A stretch of DNA of 64,000 nucleotides from Schizochytrium sp. TIO01. Taxonomy: Eukaryota; Sar; Bigyra; Thraustochytrida; Thraustochytriidae. Where the stretch lies: assembly GCA_004764695.1 (NCBI GenBank), contig SMSO01000007.1, positions 2,425,270 through 2,489,269 on the forward strand, written 5' to 3'. The position numbers were made by a program, and so were the translations under genes. The notes under the pieces are model-generated. The model saw nothing but the letters and a program-made list of their open reading frames with translations. It was not told the DNA's origin and made no database searches. Shown piece by piece: positions 55,511-64,000 of this stretch; the stretch's first letter is position 1; each line of letters starts with the position of its first letter.

Positions 55511-55956
55511 CTTTAAGTCATAGTTTTCAAATAAAATAAGCTTGAAGAAAAAAGAGAAGAAGAAGTAGATTTTACAGATGATCTTTTAAAAAAACTAGTT
55601 AAATAAAACAAGAAGTAGAAAGAGAGAAGAAGTAGAGATCTCAACAGAACGAAAGAAAAAAAGGGTCTGAAACTTTCTTGTAAATTTGAAAATCGAGAGA
55701 ACGGGCGGAATTTCTCTAATCCAGACTTTGGTGTGCCTGGCAGAACGGCCACAAGTAGGTTCTGGAGAACGAGGGCGCCGTCGTCCACGGGCCCAAAGCT
55801 CGACGCCGTTCTGCGCAGGCAGCTAGCAACGGCCGTGGCTTGTTTGCGCACGGCCGTTGACCACAACCCGCGACTTTCTCTCGCTGTTCGCAGTTATTCT
55901 TGGACTTCTTCTTCTTCTCCTTCTTCTCCTCCATCGCAGCCGCCAGCTTCGAGTTG

Positions 55957-56004
55957 GTATTTACTTATTTACTTATTTGTTTGTTTATTTATTTGTTTAT
56001 TTGC
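55957..56004 (+). repeat. (TTTG/TTTA/TTAC)n array
   Basis: Twelve tetranucleotide units mixing TTAC, TTTG and TTTA. Inverted partner of the array at 55491-55510. Confidence 0.8.
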
Positions 56005-56283
56005 ATATTTGATCATATTCTACGATAAATCAATCGATCGATCCATCGACGAATCGATGAGTGAGTTTTTTTCTTTCTTTATTGTAGGAAAAAGAAAACA
56101 AGGACAAGAAGGACACGTTTTTCTGTGGAAAGAAAGATATTTTCCGCTCCTTGCTTAGTGCTTAGTGAGTGCTTGATATCCACCCTTCAGGCTCCTCAGA
56201 TGGTAGCGGAATATCGTCGAGAACGGCAACGCAGGCTCCAACGCAGGCGCCTGCGTGCTACGAAGTAACGCACGACGCATATG

Positions 56284-56284
56284 C

Positions 56285-56327
<43 letters not shown>
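56284..56327 (+). repeat. (GCAA)n microsatellite
   Basis: About ten GCAA units. It is the outer left member of a nested inverted arrangement around a GC-rich island. Confidence 0.92.
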
Positions 56328-56328
<1 letters not shown>

Positions 56329-56392
56329 TAGCTCCAAAGATCTCCGGCGGCGATGACCTGAATGACTAACCCCATCCATCCATTCATCCATC

Positions 56393-56632
56393 CAACTAAC
56401 TAGCTACTAACTATCATTGACTAACTAACTAACTAACTAACTAACTATCATTAACTAACTAACTAACTAATTAACTAGCTAACTACCTATCGTTAACTAA
56501 CTAATTAACTACTAACTAGCTAATTAACTAACTAATTCACTAGCTAACTAACTATCGTTAACTAACTATCATTAACTAACTAATTAACCAGCTAACTAAC
56601 TAGCTAACAGACTGACTAACTAACTAGTAGCT
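56393..56632 (+). repeat. (CTAA)n degenerate array with higher-order pattern
   Basis: About 240 bp of CTAA units with scattered AATT, CTAG and a recurring CTATCRTTAA element at 56445, 56487, 56552 and 56566 (a variant at 56411). This is the largest array in the window after TGAT at 7358. Confidence 0.9.
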
Positions 56633-56639
56633 CGCTACT

Positions 56640-57280
56640 ACTCGCAGACCTACCCAATCAAGCAGAGCAGAGGAGGCGAAAGAACGGCGGCTTTGAGAAC
56701 ACCGAAAGAAAAGAACGGCGGCCGCGCTCGTCTCCCAAGCCGGCGGAAACAGGCGAAACTTTCGCCCTCCTCCTGCTCCCAGGGGCGCCTGGGCTCGCTC
56801 GCGGCCTCCCTCCCTGCAAGGCCGAGGTTCCACCCGTGCACTCTGCTGCCGCTCGCAGCTTCGAGCAGCCAGACTCGCAGCGAGCGCTCCCTTCGTCCCC
56901 CGCCCGCCATCGCCAAGCAGCCAGCCTGCTGCGAGCGGGGGACTCCGCCGCTGTTCTGCGGGGAACGGGCGCGCCTAGGAGCCCGCTACCGTGGCCTAGG
57001 GCGCGGCGCGCCGCTGCTGCGGAGGAGCTGATACGAGTTTAAGCAGGGCGGGAAATGGGTGGCTCGAGGGGCCTCTGCTCTGTGTATTTTATTTGTGAAG
57101 GGGGCGGGTGCTATTGGGGTGTTATGGATTAGCATAGGAGGGCGCCGTGTGATGGGTCACGGCGCAGAAGGGTCGTCGTCATGTCATGCACGTGCGGAAC
57201 AGCAGAGGTTTTCTTTCTTCGAGGCCTTTGTTTGGCGGTTTGGTCGATCGTTGCGGTGCCTGCGAAGGCTCGGCTGGTAA
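56640..57280. other. GC-rich island between inverted repeat arrays
   Basis: A GC-rich segment of about 640 bp bounded on the left by CTAA and GCAA arrays and on the right by GGTT/GTTA then TTGC units. Overlapping open frames of 60-110 codons occur on both strands, as expected from the composition; none is recognisable. Confidence 0.55.
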
Positions 57281-57337
57281 GTTGGTTGGTTGGTTGGTTA
57301 GTTAGTTAGTTAGTTTGCTTGCTTGTTGGTTTGTTTG
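57281..57337 (+). repeat. (GGTT)n-(GTTA)n-(TTGC)n compound array
   Basis: About five GGTT, four GTTA and two TTGC units. Read on the opposite strand these are AACC, CTAA-type and GCAA-type units, mirroring the left arrays at 56284-56632. Confidence 0.88.
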
Positions 57338-57827
57338 AAACTCTGGCGTGGAGAGCCTTTGCACGAGACGATGGGAGCGAACGAGCGAGCCGGCTGCTCG
57401 CTGCTCGCTGCCTGTGCACTAACAGCAGAGGCTTCTTTCTTTCTGTGCGGGTTCTTGTCTTTCTCTTTCTCATGTGCGATAGTACAGTAAGTAACCGAAG
57501 CAGGAGAAGAAGAGGAGGAGGAGGAGGTGATTTGTAGGTGATTAGTTATAAACAGGTTGAAGATTGAGGTTACTTTTAGGATGAGGAGAGTGAAATCGAT
57601 AATCATCGATGCTTCAAAGGATCTTGTTCACTTGCTTATGCGATTGAGCGAGTGCGGAAGTAAAGCAAAGAGGACATGGGCTGAGAAAGGAAGTCATGGT
57701 CACTTCTTCTTCACAGGCTTTGTAGTGAAGTTATCTTCGTCTTACGCCTTCCCATCATGCACTTTGTAATACTAACCTATTCGATCAACAAATACCTCCA
57801 CCTATAAGACTGTGTTAGTAGTAAATA

Positions 57828-57871
57828 GTTAAGTTAGGTTTGGTTAGGTTTGGTTAGGTTAGGTTAGGTTC
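57828..57871 (+). repeat. Short AGGTT-rich repeat (TTAGG-like)
   Basis: Units of TTAGG and a decamer AGGTTTGGTT repeat over about 45 bp. It resembles a telomere-type TTAGG repeat but is short and degenerate. Confidence 0.7.
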
Positions 57872-58902
57872 GTTAAGTTCCTTCTATGAAACCATAGAAT
57901 AGGAAAGGAAAGATAGGAGAAAATGAGAGCATGTGCCCATAGAGGGCCCACCAGGTATGTGTCCCGAGGCGCGATATTGCGCAAATGACTATTGTGCTAA
58001 ATGCGCGAGCGGGTGGAGCTCTGGTTTGGTGCTCTGTGAATGAGCTTGAACTTGCGACTTTGCTCGAAGAATGAAAGAGAGGAGCCCGAGGCTGGGGGCT
58101 GAGAAGGAGAGCGGTTGCGGGTCGCTTGGCCTTCATGATGACTTGGGACTTGCACCCATGTTAATTTGCAAGTTCCCTGGCACACTGGGCAAAAGGTGAA
58201 TAAATGAGCTGATTGAAGCCACCACCTACGTATGTTTATGTTTGGCGGCTTGTGCTTATTGGTGCTTGTGAAGGTTTGTTTGCAGGTGTCAGTCGTCTTG
58301 GAGCGAAGATAAGATAGATAGTCTGATCGACGAATTCATCTTCAATCAAGGACGAGGGCTTTTGCTTCACTTGAAGAAGTGGAAAGCTGTCTACTTCGTT
58401 TCGAGCCAACCCTGACTGTGTAATCTTAAGATAATAATAACAACTCAGAGCTCGAAAGCTCTGCCGCGTAAGTATTTTATCTCCCTCTAAAATTCTGCCT
58501 GCATGCATGCAAACTGTTCGTGGGCTCTGCTCGCATAGGCGCGTGGGTGGTGTGCGAATAAATAAGCTGTACTCAGGCTTGCCGAATGACTGAGTGAATG
58601 AATCAATGTTTCGAGCCCGAAATGTGCCCTGACAATGCGAATGCGCCGTCTCCGTGTTGCTTCTGGCCATGCCATGCTACATCGCGAACGTCAGCGCCAA
58701 GTGTGCTGGCGCACGCTTATTCACCATGGTCCAAATGCTGCAGGAAGCGCACAAGGTGCCTCGAGAAGAGAAGAGTTCTAATCAATCTCAACTAACTCTG
58801 ATGGCCCACTGTTGTTCTACCAGAAGGACTTTTACAGATTTTATTCGCGCTGTTGTTTACAAAAGAAAGAAAGAAAGAAAGGAATCAAAGGCCAAGTTCA
58901 AT

Positions 58903-58922
58903 CAATCAATCAATCAATCAAA
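58903..58922 (+). repeat. (ATCA)n short array
   Basis: About five ATCA units. Confidence 0.85.
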
Positions 58923-59676
58923 GTCAGCTCCGTTCAAGAAGTAGGCGGCCTGCTTGGCGGCCACCTGAGCCATTCATCGTCGCCTAATTGCTCGTTCCGG
59001 AACGCCTCGAGGTTCGACGCTATCTTGACTCGAATTTCGCCGCCAGCGTTGCGAAAGCTCGGCAGAGACTGAGAAGGATCAGGGCTTGTGCTCGCGTGCT
59101 TGAGAAATCTAATGGCATTCGATCGATCGATCGATTTGAGTGAGTGAGTCAACTTGAAGAGGCTGAAGACGAACAAAGGGGAGGAGAGCCAAAGATGGCG
59201 GCCCTTTGGAAGCTTCTAGCAGCTGGCTAGGGAGGTACTATGCACGGTGTTCTCAAAAACAATCTACAAATAAATATAATTATTTTAATACTTTACAAAA
59301 AAGAAAAAAGAGAAGAGTTAATTATTAAGAAAAAAGAAAAGAAAAAAGAGAACAATAAAAGAGAACTTCTCTCCTCTCTGCCTGATCTCCTGCCTGCCTT
59401 ATGAGAGAAAAAAGGTTGCCTCCGGCTGGTGGCTGAGGGGAAGGGGGTCCTTAATAGAGGGGAGGCCTAACGTCGCGAGCAACAGCAACGCCTTTCGCGC
59501 ATTATTCTCATGAAATAAACAACCTAATTGATGTCTGCTTCGAGCCAGCGATTCGAGGCGGCACCTTTTTATCGTGCATAGTATCTAAAAATAAAACCAT
59601 TTTCTTCTTTGATTAAAATAAAATAAATAAATATCAATTAAACAAAAATGTTAAACAAAAAGAAAAGATAAAAATA

Positions 59677-59688
<12 letters not shown>

Positions 59689-59716
<28 letters not shown>
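59689..59716. repeat. (AT)n dinucleotide repeat
   Basis: About fourteen AT units within a larger AT-rich island (about 59580-59720). Confidence 0.93.
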
Positions 59717-59720
<4 letters not shown>

Positions 59721-61197
59721 GAGAGAGACACAGTGAGAGTAGTGAGAACAACGAAATGGCCAAAAGATGACGAAGAGACCCTAAAAAGTGGCAACTTTAA
59801 GCATCATCGTCGTCATCATCCATCGAAATGTAGCAGCCAAGGCTGCCAAACAGATCACTTTGCGCTACCAACAAGGCCAGGCTGTTTGATCTTTGGTACT
59901 AGTAGTGTAATATTGCCTTAATTAGAAGTTTGCACTTGATGCTGGCTGGCTGGTAGAAAAAGATTGTGAGCACTGAATCGATTCAGAGCAACGTTGTGGG
60001 TGGCTACCAGGTTTCCAAAAGGGCGTCTTGCACACACTAGCTCAAGGCACAGCTTCCAAATAGCATAAAAAATATCCTCCGCGCTTCCGAAAAGACCAGT
60101 CGTAGCTCACGAGAGCGCACCCCGGACTCCCACTCTTTGGAGCACATTAGCTGGCTAGCCCAAAAGTCACCTGATGTGCAGAGCTATCTTAACGAGTCTC
60201 TAAAATAATCGTTCAATGCGGAACAGGCGTTCAATGCTGTGCAAGAACCTTGAAAATTATCACGAGATGTTTAGTGGGCGGGCGAGGGGTTGGAAAAGGT
60301 TGCTTCACTCAAGCAATCTTACGGGGAAGCATGGTTAACTTGAGCTCTTCATTCGGACAAAGTTGGTGCAATTGAGCTGGCTTTGGAAAACAAATAGTGC
60401 ATTATGGACCTTCATGACGCGTGCACTGTTTTGGTATCATATACCACTGGGGAAAAGAACGGCACGTATCTGGGCTGAGGCTATTTGGGCCACAGAGGAA
60501 AACATAATTAAAAAAGAAAATGATCAAAACAAAACAAAACACCCTCGTACGTTATACGAAGCAGGGGCATACTCTCGTGTCTTTTAAAAAATAAAGTAGT
60601 TGATATTGTGCGATCCATGGATTCTCGTCGCACATTTTAAAAATGTCTCATTTTGATAGTCGCAAGCGAAGAAAAAAAAGGACTCAAAAAGACCGTAAGT
60701 ATACTATATCAAATTTATGCCTTCGCAGTAGAATACTTGCAGCAAGAACACATGGACAAAGGGTGACATCAATTGAATAATATGGATATGTTTGCACAAT
60801 ACATCTTAGTTTTTAGAATTCTCAAGAAAAGCTAGAATTGAAGAAAGTTCATATTGAAGAGGTGTCAATTGTAAAACTACAATATCAAAGGTCAAATCCA
60901 AATTTCTAAAAAAATTGTTCATCTAGAGACCCTGAATCCCAAGTCTGAAATATAATCACTACAATCCACGCGCCAAATTTCAAGAGTGTTTTCCTGAAGC
61001 AATTCAATTTAACTGTATATTTAACAAGATGATTGTCAAGTATCTCTGTGTTGCGAGCCAACAAGGTTTTGCGATTATTTTTTCTCGTGAAGGTCATGCT
61101 TGAGGCAACTTTTGAGTAGAGGACTTTTGCGTAGAGTGCGTATCTTTGAAAATCTTCAAACCGAAGTAGTATTGATTACCTAGTATTTTGTTCTTCA

Positions 61198-61233
61198 AGT
61201 TTTTTATTTTATTTTATTTTATTTTATTTTTTT
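61198..61233 (+). repeat. (ATTTT)n pentanucleotide repeat
   Basis: About six ATTTT units; the same unit occurs at about 46004-46020. Confidence 0.88.
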
Positions 61234-62314
61234 CTTACAAGTAAACAGGGAAAAATACTACTAGGAATGACCTTGTTTGTACTACAGCAGTGCAGGGTAT
61301 CCCCTCAAAATAGACGAACATTGTCTTCTTCTTATAGATGCAGCGCGTGCACAGTAAGTTGGATATAGTGCCTAGTGTCTATGAATACCACTACTAGTAG
61401 TAGTGACGACTTGAGGGTTTAAAAAGTGATAATTATCTAGTGCTGGCGAAGATGAAAGATGGCAAAAAAATGAAAGCTTTGTTTGAGATCTTTGGTGCGG
61501 CATGGAGCTTACTTGCAGAAAAGACTCACTGTAGCGCCGCTATCTCCTCCATTTTTTGTTTTGTTAAGTCAATAATCACGGAAGAAGCAGTTGGATCATT
61601 AGCAATATATTAGAAGATATGAAGAGTTGTAAAGGTAACGTTAAGAGGAGTAGGGTATTATCAGCAAACGCTGTTTGCAATTCTCATGAGTATTTATTAA
61701 AAACAGATAGTTGGGCATCGTGACAGCTCCCGTCTCTGCTCTGCTGTTGACCGCGACTTGCCGACGCAGGAAGATAGCGCCTCGGTCAGCGGTGATCGCA
61801 GACACTGGCGCTGAAGTAGGCGGTGCTGCGACAGCAGCGGCTTTTGCTGTTACTACTTGTGTAGCTACTTTTATTGCTGCTTCTGTGGGAAGGGAACGCG
61901 CAGCGTGAGAGAGATCTTGCCTTCACTTAAGAGCGGTTGCATTAGAGGATGCGCTTGCTCTCTGGTTGGACGGATTGGGTGTTGCAGACCGCTCACCCTT
62001 GTAAACACGTGGAGAAGGGTCTCTAACATGTTTCGCCATTGCAAGAATGTCGCCGCCTTCGCACCATGACATTGTTAGAATGCCTTGTCAAAAGAGAGAG
62101 TAGAGAAAATGAACATTTGCAACTTGTTCTCTGTTTAAAAATACTAAGCTTTTGGGTCCGTCTTGCGAGACTAGCACATACATTGCAAGCTGACTACATG
62201 GGTCGTAAGAGATTACTTGCTTGTTTGTTTGTTTGGGGTCGTTTGTTTGCAGGAAAATATCAGCATGAGCATCTGTCAATCAAAGTCTTTCACGCCTCGA
62301 AAACGGCAACGGCA

Positions 62315-63766
62315 TCAGGGAAATGGTTTGTCTTTCGCATCGTTGCGCCAGCAGCCACGGGTAGCCGTACAAATTTGTAAAATTTTGGCGGCACCAGGCG
62401 TTGCATAGTGTTTCTCCCATGAAGCCTCGGAAACGGGCCAAAATGTGCGTGCATCGTTCTTTGACCAGCAAATCTGCTCCGGGTCACACTTGAAAGAATA
62501 CGGCTTGAAGAACGGATCCGTTGAGTCTCTATTCATGATCTGAACCCGCTCCTCAAAGAGTTTTACAGCGTACTGGTAGAGCTCAATGTCGTACTTGTTG
62601 TGCTCCTCCAAGGCGCGACGCGCAGTGTCGCTGAGCTCCTTGGAGTATTCATTTAAGTTAAAGGTCGGCGTGTACGTAACGAAATCGGTTCCGTACACGT
62701 ATGAGAAGAGCTGCCAGGACTCTTGCATTTGCTCAATAATGTAGAACCAGCTGATGCTCGCCAAACGGGCTTTGGCAACCTCGAGTTGCTCCGGTGTGTC
62801 ATCAGGATACTCGGGAGCGAGATACCTTACATGGAGGTTAAAGGATGGACTGCAGCGCTCGCGCTCCTCGAGAGGAAGGCGTGCCCACTCTTCGATGGTG
62901 AAGTCTGGGTCCAACATACGTTTGCTTCCCACCGACTTATCATAGCAAGAGAAGTGCTGAAAAAGACCATGGGACTTCTTCTTGCCATACTTTGGATTTG
63001 AAATCGTCCGACCTGTCATGGCGTAGAATGCCGAGACCATCCTTGAGACCGGGTCACGCATGCCAAACATCCATCGGAGACACGTTTTATCCGAGGTGGA
63101 CTCCAAGCTGCTGGCCTCTAGCTCCTTACCACTGTTGTTCCAGCCGAACTTGACAGCGAGCTGCGTGTACGATCGATGCGAGTCAGTTAACTTGAACTTG
63201 TGTGTGCGCGAGCGAGGGCCCTGGTAGAGATATTTCTCTCGAGGAAAAACTCTAGACCGGGCGTCTGGCGCAAAGGTGGCTTCCATGGAGCGACCGCCAG
63301 CCTTGTTGACATGAGGAAAGATAAAGTGGATGATTGATCCCTCTGGGCATCGGTTCTTGATGCCGTCTCGCACGCCGCTGAGCTTTTGGAGCGTCAGTAA
63401 ATCGGACTTGATATTCGTGGCGGTGCCTGCCTTCTCGGCGTCTTCGGTGTATTCAGTGTTTTCGTTGCTCTCCGTCACGATCTCCACGGAAGAGAGGTAG
63501 CCTTGCATGCTCGGGGTGATGCTGTCCATCGAAGTAGATGGGCCCATGAACCAGACGACGATCACCGTGGCCACGACGAGCAGCGCTGCGAGGAAGCAAG
63601 TCTCTTGACTCTGGCTCTGGCTGGGAGCCTTCTCCTTGTCATCATCGTCCGTCCACGCTTCATAGCTCGCGCTGCCCGCTCGTGTCGGAGACTCCACGCC
63701 GCACACACTCGCCTCGTCCCTCGCCGCAACTCCAACGCCAGCAACAACCTTTCTGAAGGCCTCCAT
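62315..63766 (-). CDS. Type II membrane sulfotransferase (Sulfotransfer family)
   Basis: Probable Golgi enzyme that transfers sulfate from PAPS to a polysaccharide or glycoprotein. The 483-residue protein has a cytosolic tail of about 56 residues, one membrane anchor at about 57-74 (CFLAALLVVATVIVVWFMG), a stem, and the catalytic domain. The 5'-phosphosulfate loop is seen in FPHVNKAGGRSME (150-162) and the 3'-phosphate site in MRDPVSRMVSAFY (236-248). These two motifs, their order and the anchor define the family; the acceptor sugar cannot be read from sequence. The frame runs upstream to a TTG at 63793; the first ATG is at 63766. The stop is at 62315-62317. It is intronless and stands at the right border of the gene-poor region. 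Confidence 0.9.
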   Translation of the reverse strand: MEAFRKVVAGVGVAARDEASVCGVESPTRAGSASYEAWTDDDDKEKAPSQSQSQETCFLAALLVVATVIVVWFMGPSTSMDSITPSMQGYLSSVEIVTESNENTEYTEDAEKAGTATNIKSDLLTLQKLSGVRDGIKNRCPEGSIIHFIFPHVNKAGGRSMEATFAPDARSRVFPREKYLYQGPRSRTHKFKLTDSHRSYTQLAVKFGWNNSGKELEASSLESTSDKTCLRWMFGMRDPVSRMVSAFYAMTGRTISNPKYGKKKSHGLFQHFSCYDKSVGSKRMLDPDFTIEEWARLPLEERERCSPSFNLHVRYLAPEYPDDTPEQLEVAKARLASISWFYIIEQMQESWQLFSYVYGTDFVTYTPTFNLNEYSKELSDTARRALEEHNKYDIELYQYAVKLFEERVQIMNRDSTDPFFKPYSFKCDPEQICWSKNDARTFWPVSEASWEKHYATPGAAKILQICTATRGCWRNDAKDKPFP

Positions 63767-64000
63767 CCTCCACTGCTGCGGCCGCCCTTGCAACTTCTTT
63801 GCGTGTCTGTCTCGCCATCCCGCGATCCCGCGCCGGTTGCAACTCCTCCTCGCGCTTGTCCACCTCCAGCGCTCTCAACTATAGCCAGCCCAGCCTACTA
63901 CTTTCCAAAACGCTCTTAAATCTGAGGGCTCTGCTTTTTCCTTAGAAAAATATATGACGCTCTCTTTGTCCCACAGATAGGTACCAGTACCATGAACTAT
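63767..64000. other. 5' flank of the sulfotransferase gene
   Basis: 234 bp upstream of the minus-strand start. A CTAG/GTAC-type motif GGTACCAGTACC lies near 63980. No other gene is seen. Confidence 0.5.

Larger units (their letters stand above)
40426..62314. other. About 22 kb without a supportable gene
   Basis: No open frame here has a recognisable family or convincing length; the longest are 110-140 codons, several starting at TTG. The region alternates AT-rich islands (42.27-42.4, 45.7-46.1, 49.9-50.1, 55.3-55.4, 59.3 and 59.6-59.7 kb), GC-rich islands (50.56-51.3, 56.65-57.05 kb) and many tetranucleotide arrays. No transposase, reverse transcriptase, tRNA or rRNA is seen. Protein-like fragments that I could not build into a gene are on the minus strand at 41248-41577, 41583-41774 and 43296-43684; the last two groups change frame. 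Intron-rich genes or non-coding RNAs cannot be excluded from sequence alone. Confidence 0.6.

Noticed and set aside
40426-62314. Transposable element as explanation of the gene-poor block
   Set aside because: No reverse transcriptase, integrase, transposase or long terminal repeat was recognised; short non-autonomous elements remain possible and are covered in the findings.

Overview
The window is nuclear DNA of a eukaryotic microbe. Genes are long, mostly intronless and on both strands, use the standard code, and include an axonemal dynein heavy chain, a COP9 signalosome subunit, an ARL1 GTPase, a K-Cl-type cation-chloride cotransporter, tandem MIT domains and a Golgi-type sulfotransferase. 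A flagellated, intron-poor protist fits. My best guess is a thraustochytrid-like stramenopile, but that is inference and no taxonomic marker in the window proves it.

Layout. 1-31.3 kb is gene-rich: SLC12/KCC transporter (+, 1079-5029); a stand-alone AIR synthetase PurM (-, 5926-7137), followed upstream by a long TGAT microsatellite; CSN5 (+, 9862-11383, one intron and a +1 frameshift in this sequence); a 4,362-codon intronless dynein heavy chain (-, 12107-25195); an unrecognised protein (+, 26091-27770) divergent from the dynein; a four-EF-hand protein with one 105-bp intron (+, 28603-29787); and ARL1 (-, 30783-31334). Further on come a coiled-coil/disordered protein (+, 32940-35324), a tandem-MIT protein (-, 39178-39903, perhaps with an upstream exon at 40342-40425) and, at the right end, a type II membrane sulfotransferase (-, 62315-63766).

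Between about 40.4 and 62.3 kb (nearly 22 kb) I cannot support any gene. This stretch is a mosaic of tetranucleotide microsatellites, very AT-rich islands (one of about 17% G+C by hand count), GC-rich islands, and CTAG/GTAC-rich clusters. Several unique segments of 0.3-0.65 kb are bracketed by tetranucleotide arrays in inverted orientation. One AT-rich island is a degenerate tandem repeat with a conserved TTCTYCCG core. This is the most unusual part of the window.

The genes are housekeeping and cell-structure functions with no sign of an operon or a shared pathway. Dynein belongs to flagellar motility; ARL1 and the MIT protein to Golgi/endosomal traffic; the sulfotransferase to polysaccharide or glycoprotein sulfation; PurM to purine synthesis; CSN5 to cullin deneddylation. 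Several protein starts were moved to the first real ATG because the longest open frame began at GTG or TTG.
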